Assembly: GCA_003254885.1 (NCBI GenBank)
Contig: QANT01004587.1
Span: 1 to 58,554, forward strand
Reading direction: 5' to 3'
DNA from: Purshia tridentata
Lineage: Eukaryota > Streptophyta > Magnoliopsida > Rosales > Rosaceae
DNA length: 58,554 nt
Shown here: piece after piece, positions 1 to 11,312 of the stretch
Numbering within the stretch: the first letter of the stretch is position 1
How the letters are laid out: each line of letters begins with the position of its first letter
Position numbers and translations under genes: made by a program
Notes under the pieces: model-generated
What the model saw: only the letters and a program-made list of their open reading frames with translations
Told to the model about the DNA's origin: nothing
The model's database searches: none

Positions 1-1122
1 GGCAAAATGCTATGAGCCTTTGAAATGTGATGTATCTATCATTATTTGTATTGAGGGCTTGTCATTTATATGTTCATAATTTCTTTAACATGTCAACCTT
101 TGTATTGAGATATGGATTTCTTTAACTGCATAATTCCAACTCGGTTTGGTTAAAGGAAGAAGATGGTATTTTACAATGCTATGCATCTGTACTCCACGAA
201 ATTTTCAGCCTGATACAGAAAAAACATTACCAGTCCCTTGGGCTCTAAATTTGTGACTGAAGCATCTAGTTGTAACATTAACATTTTTAAATATTATTTT
301 GAAAATTAAATTATAACAAAATGTGCAATTACAGTTTTCTCTAAATATTTAAGGTTGGGCACTTGAGCTCAATAGAAATAGTTTGTTAACTTTGTTAGAT
401 CATCTTTGGAATAGAGTGTCTAGGCTGATATAAAGTTAAAAGGACATTTACACTTGGGTCAAGTCAAAGTGAAAGTACAAAAATTTGATATTTTTCTTTC
501 CTTATTGCTATTTGTTATTGTTTATTTTTATACCAATTATAAAACCATATTTTCTACTTATACCCTTTTTTTTCATAAATTATAAATTAGTGACCCGTTT
601 ACATACATGCAATGCATTATGCGTGTGTAAGAAAAACAAGGTTTGATTGAACCTACAGTCCATCCAATTATTAATCCATCTCTCTCTCTCTGCTCTCGTT
701 TGTACCTCTCTTTTTGATATGTAGCACAGGTCGGGCCTCCAGATGCCGGCCTCTGCAACCAAAACCAGAGGAGCAGCACTCAACCCTACTCAAGCAGAAG
801 CAGAAGCAGAGAACCACCACAAACTCCAATAGCACAACCAAAACCATTACCAAAGCCAGTGTGGCCAGCTTTTTCTATTTATTTATTATTTTTTTCAAAC
901 TACTTTTTTCCTTTATAACGTTAGATGTGCATCATCTTATTAGAGAACAAAATAAACCATGCATAAAATCTTAATAGTATTTGAGAACAAAATTAATGAT
1001 CAAAGGAAACTACATATATAACAAAATTGTAATCCATATCAGAAAATTAATTACTTGCAGCTTCTAGTCTTTCTAGACTCTGCTTCTTCTGCGGCACTAC
1101 CAATACCATTAGTCTCAGGTTC
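1..1122. other. Spacer with repeat copy A; no gene seen
   Basis: AT-rich spacer downstream of the B3 gene. Open frames here are short and look like no family I know. Positions about 121-575 form one copy of a diverged direct repeat whose partner lies at about 3601-4095. A short pyrimidine-rich stretch (TCTCTCTC) lies near 678. The last ~100 bases before 1123 are probably the 3' untranslated region of the minus-strand B3 gene. Confidence 0.6.
121..575. repeat. Direct repeat A, left copy (partner 3601-4095)
   Basis: Segments recur in the same order and orientation ~3.5 kb downstream. The clearest is a 27-bp identical run beginning TTTGTGACTGAAGC at 250 and again at 3791. AGGATGGTATTTT-like, CATTTACA.TTGGGTCAA and TTTCTTTCCTTA.TGCTATTT blocks also match. 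The copies are clearly diverged with indels. No TG..CA ends are seen, so these are not LTRs. They look like remains of an old segmental duplication around the B3 gene. Confidence 0.75.
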
Positions 1123-2559
1123 CTACGCAGCTCTTCTCACCAACACAAGAGCCAAATTAAGCTGACCGGGATTCCAAGCATTATCAGCAGCACCACCACC
1201 ACCGCGGCCAGTTCGGAAGGACCAAACCTGCACTACATCACCTGGAACAAGGCCGTTTTTGTTAACAATGTGATTCCACTGAGTCTTCAAGATATAGGTC
1301 TTTTTCTCAACATTGCTTGAGAGTTTCCACAGCCCCAAGCATATCTGCTCTTCTTTGCCAAGCATTGGGTCTACCAATGGCACTGTCAACCCCAAACCCT
1401 TCCTCTGCAGCTCACAAAGACTACTCATCTCTTCTTGTTTCAAGAAATCATGGGATGAGATTTGGTTGGGAGGCAGTGTGAGCCTGTTGTAATTTGGGTT
1501 TATATCACTGTTGTACAACTCCTTCTCTATCAGTTTTGTCAACTCTGTCCCATTCATCTTGTCTATGATCACTCTCTTGTACTCAGGAGGCAACTCTGGT
1601 GGTGGCTTGTTAAGGTCTTCTAGTACAACACCACCTGCACCCTTCTTCATCTTCTTGTAATTGCTCTTCATGTACTCCTTCTTCTTCTTCTTGGGACCCA
1701 CTTCACCATCATCATGGTCATTGTCAGTGTACTTTCTTTTGGACCCATTATTAGGAATTCGAATTGTATGTGGTTCACCATGACCAGAAGAAGCAGAGTT
1801 GACTCTTGTTGACCTTATTAGTACTCCATTAGAAGGGTGTACCTGCTGCACCAAATTGACTGATTCCATAACCATCTGGTGGTAGTGTTGCTTATAATCA
1901 AGCACTGGTGGGGGGTATGCCCTAGCCACATTGAAACACTGCCCTAATTCCTCCGTTAAGTCAGAGACAGGGGATGAACTATAATGAGCACCGCCACCGT
2001 TTGAAGTTGATGAGGGTTGATTCTGACCCTTTTTGATCATCAACTCCTCCTCCTCCCTAGTGTTGTTGATGAACGCCATCTTCATCTTCTTCTCGGAAAC
2101 CCCATCTCTCTCATAACAATCATCCTCATCAGATTTTCTCGTCAACCCATTATTAACCCCTGTGTGTGCTTCAAATTCACATTGTCGATCAACAGAAACA
2201 GAGTCATGAGGGTCTGAATTAGCACTACTGACCTTGTTGATCATCACATTGTTGTTGATCATCATCTTATTCTCGGCCTCTTTGATCAGCTTTTGTTGCT
2301 CGAATTTTTGGCTTGCAACAGCACAAACCTCTACCAAAATATCAAGACTCGTCAACCCTTCAAAACTTGTACTCTTGAAATCGTCCAGACTCGGAAACCC
2401 CATCTCCTTCTCCTCTGCTTTATATTTTTCTTCTTCTCCAACATTATTATTTCTTGTGATCACCATCAAAGCTCCTCTTCTACTCCTGCTCCTTTTTCCA
2501 CTCCACAGATTACTGGGGGAACCTAGCAATGAACCCATCATCGACATTGTGACATACAC
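1123..2559 (-). CDS. B3 domain-containing protein of the DUF313 type (plant transcription-factor-like)
   Basis: Single-exon gene for 478 residues. The C-terminal ~150 residues, starting at PPELPPEYKRVI, match the plant B3/DUF313 family: a predicted helical lead-in (MNGTELTKLIEKELYNSDINP), then a B3 fold with LTLPPNQI, LGLWKL, YILKTQWNHIV and LVPGDVVQVWSFR. The N-terminal two thirds is low-complexity and acidic to polar, with many Asn, Glu and Ser. A basic run (GPKKKKK, then YKKMKKG) near residues 287-310 should act as a nuclear signal. B3 domains bind DNA in the nucleus; members of this subfamily are mostly uncharacterised and often lie in tandem arrays. A TATA-like box at 2585-2594 is only ~30 bp upstream of the first ATG, so Met5, Met7 or Met8 may be the real start. 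DNA-binding ability is inferred, not shown. Confidence 0.85.
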   Translation of the reverse strand: MYVTMSMMGSLLGSPSNLWSGKRSRSRRGALMVITRNNNVGEEEKYKAEEKEMGFPSLDDFKSTSFEGLTSLDILVEVCAVASQKFEQQKLIKEAENKMMINNNVMINKVSSANSDPHDSVSVDRQCEFEAHTGVNNGLTRKSDEDDCYERDGVSEKKMKMAFINNTREEEELMIKKGQNQPSSTSNGGGAHYSSSPVSDLTEELGQCFNVARAYPPPVLDYKQHYHQMVMESVNLVQQVHPSNGVLIRSTRVNSASSGHGEPHTIRIPNNGSKRKYTDNDHDDGEVGPKKKKKEYMKSNYKKMKKGAGGVVLEDLNKPPPELPPEYKRVIIDKMNGTELTKLIEKELYNSDINPNYNRLTLPPNQISSHDFLKQEEMSSLCELQRKGLGLTVPLVDPMLGKEEQICLGLWKLSSNVEKKTYILKTQWNHIVNKNGLVPGDVVQVWSFRTGRGGGGAADNAWNPGQLNLALVLVRRAA

Positions 2560-2584
2560 AACTCAGAAGGCTGGGGGGGTTATG

Positions 2585-2594
2585 TTTATATATA
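2585..2594 (-). promoter_or_regulatory. TATA box candidate for the B3 gene
   Basis: Read on the minus strand the sequence is TATATATAAA, ending 25 bp before the first ATG (2559). With the usual ~30-bp TATA-to-start spacing, transcription would begin almost at that ATG. This implies a very short leader or use of a downstream Met. Confidence 0.45.
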
Positions 2595-2797
2595 TTGGAA
2601 TTACAAGTAGTATGTGTATTCCTAGTCTGATTAGAAATAGCACATTTGGCTTAATTTGCAAGTAATGTCAGCCAAAGGATCCATAAGATCTTGATTTGTG
2701 ATTGAATCCAACGGCTAATTGGGATTGCAATCAAGTAAATATCTGTAACCAAAAGATTCAGGTGTGTTTTAAGGAAAGTAAATAATACCTGTGTTAA

Positions 2798-2920
2798 TGT
2801 AACATGAAAAATGAGGTGGTACGTGTGTTCAAGAATAAAGAAACTTTTCTCCAAAAACAAAAAGGAAACTTAAATGAATACTAGTCTTCAAGTAGTCTCT
2901 AACATGAAGAAATTTAGAAT
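2798..2920. repeat. Direct repeat B (partner 3196-3320)
   Basis: GTAACATGA, GTGTGTT.AAGAA, AAACTTTT and GGAAACTT...TAAATGAAT blocks, followed by GTCTTCA and AACATGAA, recur in the same order at 3196-3320. This second duplicated segment lies between the B3 promoter and repeat A'. Confidence 0.65.
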
Positions 2921-3195
2921 TGTAAAATTGGTAGTTTGGTAGTTTGGTATCACTACCCAAGTCCATAAAATATCGTTGCAAGATCTTAGAATATCTTTTG
3001 TAATAAATATCTATACAAAGTTAAAAACCTAAACCCAAAATTAGAGAAATATATAATTATAAACTTTTTTGAAAGTAAGTTGGGAGATTACCGTGATTAC
3101 ATAGGGAATGAGGCAATGCTACTCCTTTTTCATAAATGAACAATCATTTTCCTTTCCAAAAAAATAATACAAATCAAATTAAAGAAATATGTTTT

Positions 3196-3320
3196 GTAAC
3201 ATGATAAATAGGGTGTGTTTAAGAAAAATAAAACTTTTTATCTAAAAAAAAAAGAGGAAACTTTTTGTTTTAAATGAATTTGTCTTCAATAACATGAAAC
3301 CTCTTATAATTAGAAGAATT
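3196..3320. repeat. Direct repeat B' (partner 2798-2920)
   Basis: Second copy of repeat B, in the same orientation. It is followed by a CCCAAGTCC block that also occurs downstream of copy B near 2957. Confidence 0.65.
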
Positions 3321-3416
3321 TATACCGAACCCAAGTCCTTAATTAAGACAAGGATTGAAGGTTGTTTTTATGTTTTCTTTTTGTTTGAGTGTCATAAGAT
3401 ATAAAGGTAATAGGTA

Positions 3417-3512
3417 AAGATCTAACTCAAGTGGTTAAGAGCATTTATGTCCGTACCAAATGTCTTGTATTCGAATCCCCCCTTCCCAACTATCGCTAAT
3501 ACTTAAAAAAAG
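3417..3512 (+). mobile_element. tRNA-derived SINE-like fragment
   Basis: An A-box-like AGTGGTTAAGAGC (about 3430) is followed ~35 bp later by a B-box-like ATTCGAATCCC (about 3470). An A-rich tail (TTAAAAAAAGAAAGG) begins near 3503. This is the layout of a Pol III-type SINE head with a poly(A)-like tail. No anticodon arm or mature tRNA fold is present, so it is not a tRNA gene. Confidence 0.5.
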
Positions 3513-3600
3513 AAAGGGCAATAATAGGATTTTATAATTTGTCCAATTGAAGCTGGGAATCATCGAATAGTGCAAAAAAAAAAACCCAATATGGAAGCTA

Positions 3601-4095
3601 ATTAACTGCATGATGCCAATTTGGTTTGAAACTCTTACACCATGTTTCGTGACATAGAGATGGGAAGGAAAAATGATACCTTCATTGTGTGGTAAAGAAA
3701 GAGGATGGTATTTTTCTACACTACTTTGCATGTGTCCTCAATTTTTTCAGCCTAGTATAGAACAAATATCACTATTCCTTGACATCTAAGTTTGTGACTG
3801 AAGCATCTAGTTGTAACTTTAAAATTTTTAAAAATTATTTTGAAAATTTAATCACAAAAAAAAAGTGCATCTATAATTTTCTCAGATATTTGAGGTTGAG
3901 CTCAAAATAAATTTTTGTTATACTCTTATAATAGAGTGTAGGTCCAGACTAAAAGTTAAAAGAACATTTACATTTGGGTCAAAGCTAAGAGTACAAATTT
4001 GATACTTTTCTTTCCTTAATGCTATTTATTATAGTTTATTTATTTTATATCGATTATAAAACCGTATATTCCACTTCTTCTTTTTTATGAATTAT
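3601..4095. repeat. Direct repeat A', right copy (partner 121-575)
   Basis: Right copy of the duplicated spacer described at 121-575, in the same orientation. It is longer by small insertions, including one of about 50 bp near 3640-3690. Confidence 0.75.
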
Positions 4096-4359
4096 TAAGA
4101 AAATTGTTTTACGAGCTAAATAAATTCTAAAAACTCTTGTGTTTGTAATGCTAGAAAAGTAAATCAAGATTTACTTTTTTTATTTTTATACCCACATTTA
4201 GTTTGTGCAATTATCTAGTTATACGGTTATACCGTTATTTATTATAGCATTCAATAATTATTAATTAATGACAAATTTCCGTAAAAAGTTAATTGATAAC
4301 ATATTCATTCAATTAATATTTAATAACTAGATGCCACATGCCAGTCCAGTGCCGCGCAC

Positions 4360-5938
4360 CGGAGTCGTTTGTTTCGTTGCCACCGAACGGCGTCGTATTC
4401 TAGTTATAATTTTCCTTCCACCGACCCAAACATGAACGGGCTTACTTTATTTTCCCGGAAAACACTTCCACTGGAAAATCTTTTTCTCGGTTGCAGAGAA
4501 CGTCGTCCTCGAAACTGGCAGCACAGCAAAGCTCAGCTATGGAGCAATGTCTTCAAGCTCGCAGTACACGATGATGATGATGAAGAAGAGGAAGAAGAAG
4601 AAGAAATCCGAAGGCAGCAGTGAAAGATTTAATCGGACAGGGTTAGACCATTTACCTTCTGAAATTGTCTTTGTTGTTGTTGTTACTTGTTTTTGTTTAG
4701 TTACTGGGAAATGGCGGACAGTGGTTTCTGATTGCTTGAGAAGGAAGCAATAGGGTTCCTAGTTCAACAAATTTATAGCTTCTTTTTTGTTTGTGTACTT
4801 TTAGAAAAAAGATGAAAGTTGACAAGGGAAAATTTTGATTTCTTAAAAATTTTCTGCCTGTATGTAGCTGTTTTGTTTTGATAAAACTTAGTAGTAGCTC
4901 AAAAAATTTTACTGGGAAGAATTATTAGTTTCTAGTTTGGTGGTTGTTTATATATGGAACAAGGACTTTTAGTTTGTGTATGTAGGTTGTAGCAATTCAA
5001 ATAAATTCAGCTAATATGAAATGATTATTTCTTGGGTTGCTTTTATTTAGTGTTGGCCTGTTAAGATTGATGGCAATTATTATTCGGAACTTCATAAATT
5101 TTAAATGGTTATGTATCTCACTCAGTAGGTTACTAACTTACTAGATATCTCGAAAGCAAAGAAGTCATTGATGGATTCTACTGTTTTTGTGTACCAATTA
5201 AACCACTCATTTCTGATAATTTTGTACTGGGCACAAAGTGTTTTTTTCTGATTCTTTGTGTGGTTGATAACCATTTGAACTTCACACAAATGTGCATCGT
5301 TTTTCGTTTATATGCTTATTTGGTATCCAACAGAGTTTTTGAGATTCTAAAATCTAAATGTGAAAAGGTCAAAAAATGCGACAGTTTCAAAGTCATAACT
5401 GGAAATATTTCTTGGTTTACCCTGGGGGAGAATAGGAAAATATCATATACAAACTTTAGATACCCCACCCCTGAGCTAAGTTTCATAATAGGGACACATT
5501 CAGTCTAGTGTAGATGATATCTGTCTTGCCCATGATATAAAGGGGGACATGGGGGATCGAGTCAAGATGACCTCTGAAATGGTAAGGTGATTTGTTTTTG
5601 GTAATGCTTTTGCTCTTATCTGGCATTCATCTGGCCTTTTGAGCCTTTTATTGTCTCATGGTAAATGGTGCTCTGTTTAGTTTGTCATTTCCATTTGTTC
5701 TATTTTATTCCTAAAGAAGAATTAATTCTTTTTATTTCAGTTACGTTTTGGGCTCTTCATCGAAACGCACTGAGAGGTTGGGAACACGTGGACTTGGAGG
5801 CATCGTTTCGGTTTTAAGCATTGCCCGTTTAATGCCTCGTTCTCATCGGAAGTTTAGGGTTAAAAGGACCCTCAAACATAGAGGAAGTAAAAGGCAAAGA
5901 TTTCTGAGAGCGCCGTAAGGAAAGCATCATTGTCCAAT
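4360..5938 (+). other. Probable 5' leader region with introns of the MBD gene
   Basis: The stretch between the B3 spacer and the MBD start codon has likely leader exons. One ends at 5581 before GTAAGG. The next begins at 5741 after a clean polypyrimidine-CAG acceptor and runs into the first coding exon. The exon from 5741 holds a telo-box-like TTAGGGTT (5854-5861), common in leaders of housekeeping genes. In the spliced leader a 21-codon upstream ORF (ATG at 5549, stop at 5771-5773) would precede the main start. Around 4480-4760 there is a GA/AAG-rich stretch with a short open frame (Lys-rich, 4547-4753) that I cannot assign; it may be the first leader exon. Confidence 0.4.
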
Positions 5939-8655
5939 ATGGTAGATAAGAACTCATCAGGTCCAATTCCAGATGGCTGGAAGTTGAAGAATGAAGTCCA
6001 AAAGGATGGATCTAAAACCACGGTAACTAAACACCTGAGTCCCTGGCCCTCTTCTCTATCTACTGATGATGTTGTTCAGTTCTAGTTCTGGAGATTATTA
6101 CTCCATAAAAAAAATTGATATTTTCTTCGCATGCATGAATTTCATTACCGCTGATAGGTTTCAGTTTTGTTAATAGATTGATCTAGCTGATGTAAATCTC
6201 TTTGTAAATTCTATCATATGAACTCCTAGTAATCAAACGCTGAAATCTCATTTATTTCTCTATATATGATCTTATTGTAATTTAGCATCAAAATTGATAT
6301 AATCAAGTCCAGTACATCAAATTTTTCACCTGAATCAACTTAATAACTTCTGAAGAGGATTTTAATTTTGGTAAGATTGACTCAGCTGACTTGATTTTAA
6401 ATCTACTGCGTAATATTTATTTCTTCTAATTAAAACATGCATATTGGATTTGCTTCTTGAATGTTCGGGGGTAATATGTTTGGTATATATATTTTTTAAT
6501 TAAATGTAAACCTTCCTTTCTGGATTGATGGAATAAAAAATATGTAATAGTATTTCTTTGAGGCTTATATTTATCTGCCTTTGCACTCACTCTTCAAGGT
6601 AGCTGAGTTGAATTCTTCAATAGCTTATTTGCTATATTCCTAAATGTTATGGCCTTTAGTGGAGTCTTTCAAGTGATGTATCCTTTAGTCACATGAGGCT
6701 AGGGTTCTAAGTCAACAATTGTTGACAAAGTTAATGAACAGAAGCATTACCTTATGTTTTTGTCATTAATATCAGAAGGATATCTTTTATCCATGTTAAA
6801 GAATCTTTAATCGGGCTTTATATACAAGTATGCATAAATTTTTTGAAATTTCCTTTTATTTCATCTTGTGTGCATGTGTTTGCAACATGAGCATTTATAT
6901 AACATGCAGCCCCAATTCTTAATTTTGATGATAAAAACAATATTTTCAAGTTATTTGGTTTATCGTTACCAGTTTATGTGTTCAATATTTGAAATGGCAT
7001 GTTTAGCCTAATCAGTGCTTTGGACTGTGGCATGTTTTTGACATTAGATCAGTGCTAGACAATTTTCCTTTTGCTTGCCTTAAAAAATAAAAATAATCCT
7101 ACTTGGAATGAAATACTATCTATTGAAGAAATAAAAACATTAGGCTCAAATATTTGTAATTATAATTCCCCCTGATGTTTCATCTGGTTCCAGAACTGAA
7201 TGATTGCTTGTTGTAATGTTTGGCTGTTGTAGGTCTACTGGTGTCCTGCAACCGGACAGCATTTTTTCACCTATGAAGATATGATGCGATATGTGAACTA
7301 TGCTAAGGAAGCTAAGGTTTCCTTCTATTCACCCGTGAGTTTGATCTTCTTTTTTGCTTTTTTTCTGTTATTTATTTAGCTGTATTCATTGTCATTGGCT
7401 AATATCTACCTTTTGGTCTAGGGATTTGTTTTTTATTTTTATTTTTTGCCAGATTGGACTAGGGATGTAAAACCCAAAAAATATCTCTAGTATCCTTTTA
7501 GTCCTAACCTCAAAAAGGTGCCCTTATCTTAAACTGGAGGCTTAATTTCATAATTACATTTTTGGGAAAGGGTTGTTTCTCAATATAAATACATATGGTT
7601 TTCAAATGTCATGTTGTTAGTCCCTTGAATTTCCAGGACGAAATTTTTTTTTCAAGGCAAAAGCTTTTTGTCCTGTGGATTTTTTTTCTTCATGATTGAA
7701 CGTCTCTCATATACTGTAAATTGTAATGATTGCAACCTTGAGAACCTTCACAATATATCTGGAAAAAGAAACTTACTTCATATTACCATTCACAATATTT
7801 TTGGATAATAGATTTTCTTTGCAGTGGCTTGCTCTTCTTTAGGTACTTGTGGGAACCTTCCTCCAGCTAAACTACATATAATCCTTTTTATATGTCAAAG
7901 GCCTGCTATACACATTATCAGACATTAACTCATACATCCTCTTGTAGGACTTTGGTAAGAAGAAACCTGGCTTGTTAGCCAGAAGGACCAAACGTGGCTT
8001 TGCTGCCAGGAGGAGACAGTATTTAGCTGGTCAGAGCTCAAAGCCATTGACTTTGAATCTGGGTAAATCTCTGAACCTACAAAGTGTTTGAAACACCCTT
8101 CTCTTTCTCTGTTGTAACTTTTAGGAAATACTTTATTTTTAGTGGGATATTAATCATATGCTGCTGTTTCTAGTTGGACTGAACTGCTAGGACTCTGTAA
8201 TTTGTTTTGGACCTTTGCATATACCATCAAAATTGTCTTACAATCAACCTTGAAGATTTTTCTAGTTAAAGATCATGTGATGCATTAAGAAAGAGTTAGC
8301 TTTCACTTTTATATAACTTATATTATAGTGGTCCCTTTTGATTGCTTGCTACAGAAGAAAAAGAAAATTGCTTTTTTTAAAAATGCATTGTTGTTGGACC
8401 ATTGGTTCACTTGGTAGTGATTTTATATTTTTTACTTTTGATTTATCAACTGCACCATCTCCTCCAGTTAAAGAGAACAATGACTTGAAGGAGAGCACTG
8501 ACCCTGACAGCAGTGATGAAGGGGTGAATATCAAATCTGATGAGGCTGGGCTCGAAGTGGGCACGGAACTCGATATTGGGCAGTTAAATATCAAAGATGA
8601 TGAGGCTGGGGTCAAAGAGGGCCAGGAACCCAGTAATGGGCAAGAAAATATGTAG
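5939..8655 (+). CDS. Methyl-CpG-binding-domain (MBD) protein, small plant type
   Basis: Four coding exons: 5939-6022, 7233-7334, 7948-8062 and 8468-8655. They join in frame with GT-AG borders to give 162 residues. The N-terminal ~65 residues read as an MBD: IPDGWKLKNEVQKDGSKTT, then YWCPATGQHFFTYEDMMRYV. This fits the pattern in which a Trp-containing strand, a basic hairpin and a tyrosine-rich helix face DNA. A basic segment follows (GKKKPGLLARRTKRGFAARRRQ), likely for nuclear entry and DNA contact. The tail is acidic and contains two tandem 20-residue repeats (8524-8583 and 8584-8643, each with NIK.DEAG). The start is fixed by an in-frame stop at 5888. The protein should act in chromatin; whether it binds methylated CpG cannot be judged here, as many plant MBDs do not. 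Confidence 0.72.
8524..8643 (+). repeat. 60-bp in-frame tandem repeat in the MBD gene
   Basis: Two adjacent 60-bp units, each encoding 20 residues of the form [VL]NIK.DEAG....................GQ. They give the protein an acidic repeated tail. Confidence 0.8.
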
Positions 8656-9588
8656 TTCAGAGATATGCCTGGTCTGCCTGACTCTCCCATCTGTTATTTG
8701 GAACTTTTTGTCATGTATTTTTCTAGGGTTTTGCTTCGAACTTTGTCTGCTGATTGTAAAACCGTAATACAATTTGCTCAGGTTTCTTTTCATATGCTTT
8801 TTCTACAGTTTCCAGTATTTGTTAATTCCTGCCATTTCTTTGGTTTTTGTTTCTAATACATTGATGCCAATAGGGCTGTAAATGAAACTTAAGGAAAATA
8901 AATAAATAAATAACTGACAAACTGATTCAATACAGTTCAATCCAAGTGTTTTGGATTAGTTTTTAAGCAAGTTTAGGCTGCATTAGATTTTAAATATGCA
9001 AAACCAATTACACTGGATTAGTACTGGGTCTAAGGTTCTCAAAAACAAAAACCAAACTAAACATATCCATCCAATAATAATGTGTATAACAAGCGGACAC
9101 TACTATTTGTACACCTTATACCTACACAACAAAATCAATATTTTTAATTTTTAATGTACTTACAAGAGGAGTGCCAGAAGCCTATAAAGACGTGTGAATA
9201 GCATTGACAGAATAAAAATTTTATACTATGGTAATATACTCTGATATAATGTATCTTTGAAGAGTTATATCTGTTAAGAATTATTTTGTTATAACAGTAA
9301 AAAAGTATGGCCTGTTTGTCATTTAAAGCAAACCAACATGCATTGGATCATTTAACTTGTTTTGGAAGAGATATATAATTTGGAGGTAAAGTAAATATGA
9401 AACAATCAACATCAATAAAAATGACTCATTATGCAATCCATCAAAACAAGTTGAAGAACATACATGTCAGTTAAAAACACAAAGTACACCAAACAGAAAT
9501 CTCCAACATGACTGAATCTCTTTTCTTTTCTCAGACCAATACCAGGCAGCTAAGTAAACACCATAAATTACACTGTAAAACCACAAGG
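8656..9588. other. Intergenic, convergent 3' ends
   Basis: Spacer between the MBD stop (plus) and the first C2 gene's stop (minus). It is AT-rich, with the two 3' untranslated regions at its edges. No gene-like frame or clear repeat was seen. Confidence 0.6.
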
Positions 9589-11312
9589 TCATTCCTCCCC
9601 GTATGATGATTGTTTCCATCCACCATAGCTCTCCTCACCGCCGCCATAGCTCTCCTCAGTGCGGCCATATTCACCAGATTGAAAGCTGCTTCTCTGCAAG
9701 AACGAATAGAGTCGAATAGTCAAAGCCACTAACAATGTAGGTGAAAAATTGCTTGAACTGTGATGTTCACCACAACCATAAACAAGAACATTGACTACGA
9801 TAATATAGTCTGCCATGGGATGGTGGTAGTCTATTTCCATATCAAAAATAAAAGTTCTGAAAAACCTGAAAGCAAATGACCAAAACATGAGGGAAAGGAG
9901 CAGAGCAGTGAAGTTTTGATAAGTAATAATACCTCAGGCTCAGGAGTGAACTGGAGTCCAATTTTAATCCCTCCACGATATTCCTTCTCCTTATTGACAA
10001 CATTGTATGCAGTTGGTGGAATGCTTCCTTCAACGAACACTGGCTCTAAAGAAATGCTGCATAATAGACATGTCACCACACATTATAATTTTGCCTATAT
10101 GTCACAGATTGCATATGTTCTGAGTGACCTTATGCTAAATGTAAATACTAAATAAAGAACCAAAAAGAAACAAAAAAATCCTCACGTTGCTTCTCCAACA
10201 AAATCATCGGCGCTAAAGTTATCTTTCTCCATAACTTTCAAATGAAGTTCGGTAGCATCCTCCGAGATTGTGAATAAAAAAGTTTCATTCCATTCTGGTT
10301 CAGATCCTTGCCCTGCACACATCAAATTAATCCATAGTTTACTCAAGAGAAGTTCAAACAAATTTGATGCAAGGGAATGTGCACAAATTGTGAAAGATGG
10401 CTAGAAAGAAGAGTACCTGAGACCACAGTGCTTTTCTTCTCTTGGCTCTTTACAGTTAAAAGGACATAAGGATCCATGTTGGCTGCTCAATAAACATTGA
10501 CATACATAATTAGCATATTCAAAAACTTAATGCAGAGAAATTAGGAATATACATAAAATCCATGACGAACATCATATTCACAGCAAATTTTTGTAGATCT
10601 AAATATCAATCTTGTATATGTTGTTTACAATATTTCTTCCAAAAGACTGACACAAAGGCCTAGCTATAATAAATATATATATATCATCTAATGATTGAAA
10701 TCAGCTAGCTAGAAATGTATTTAAAAAGCAATCATAAGGAAGAAAAAAACAGATGATGTCAGTAGATCATTTCCTTTGCTATTGATGCCAGCAGTGGATC
10801 AAAATATAATTGAATCCAAATACCCACATTTCAAAAAGAAAAATAAACCAAATCGACATCAAGAATACTGATGAGAAAAGACATAATCAGTGAAAAATAG
10901 ATTGATCTTTTCAACATCACTTAAAGCTACTATGTGGATCCATGAAAAGGATTTCAAAACTTTAACTAGTTCTTTAATTTTAGGGGTACAGAATCAGGTT
11001 CCACTTTTACACTCAAAAAGATACATATATATATGTATAATAAGCATTCAGATATACAGAGATAGCAGAGAATTCAGATCCACAGATGGGTGAAGCAGAC
11101 TGAAACCCAGATATCATTTCTCATGTATACGTGTTTCCACAGTTGATATAGACCAATCATGATCATCAGAAGATACTATAGATCGAAGATTCATAACATA
11201 CATATAAATACACACATACAGAAACAGAGGGAGAGAGTAAGCTACCGAGAAATTCTTGGTTGTCTAGGCCTCTGGCATCGACAAGAAGAACTTCAAGCGT
11301 TCCAACAGGCAT
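9589..11312 (-). CDS. C2-domain protein 1 (elicitor-responsive protein 3 / 16-kDa phloem protein-like)
   Basis: Five exons on the minus strand: 11312-11246, 10482-10417, 10312-10186, 10056-9933 and 9693-9589. They encode 162 residues. The first ~130 form one C2 domain: MPVGTLEVLLVDARGL, MDPYVLLTVKSQEKKS, GSEPEWNETFLF and KDNFSADDFVGEATISLEP. Asp residues in the MDPY and DNFSADD loops are candidate Ca2+ ligands. The tail is Gly/Ser/Tyr/Glu-rich and ends with YGGWKQSSY plus GEE. Proteins of this family are small, soluble, Ca2+/lipid-binding and often defence- or phloem-linked; CmPP16 is a known relative able to move RNA. This is the first of three tandem copies with the same exon plan, so it arose by local duplication. 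Its function in this plant is inferred only from family. Confidence 0.85.

Noticed and set aside
2017..2665. Plus-strand frames (up to 143 codons) opposite the B3 gene
   Set aside because: Low-complexity Leu/Ile/Ser shadows of the sense gene.
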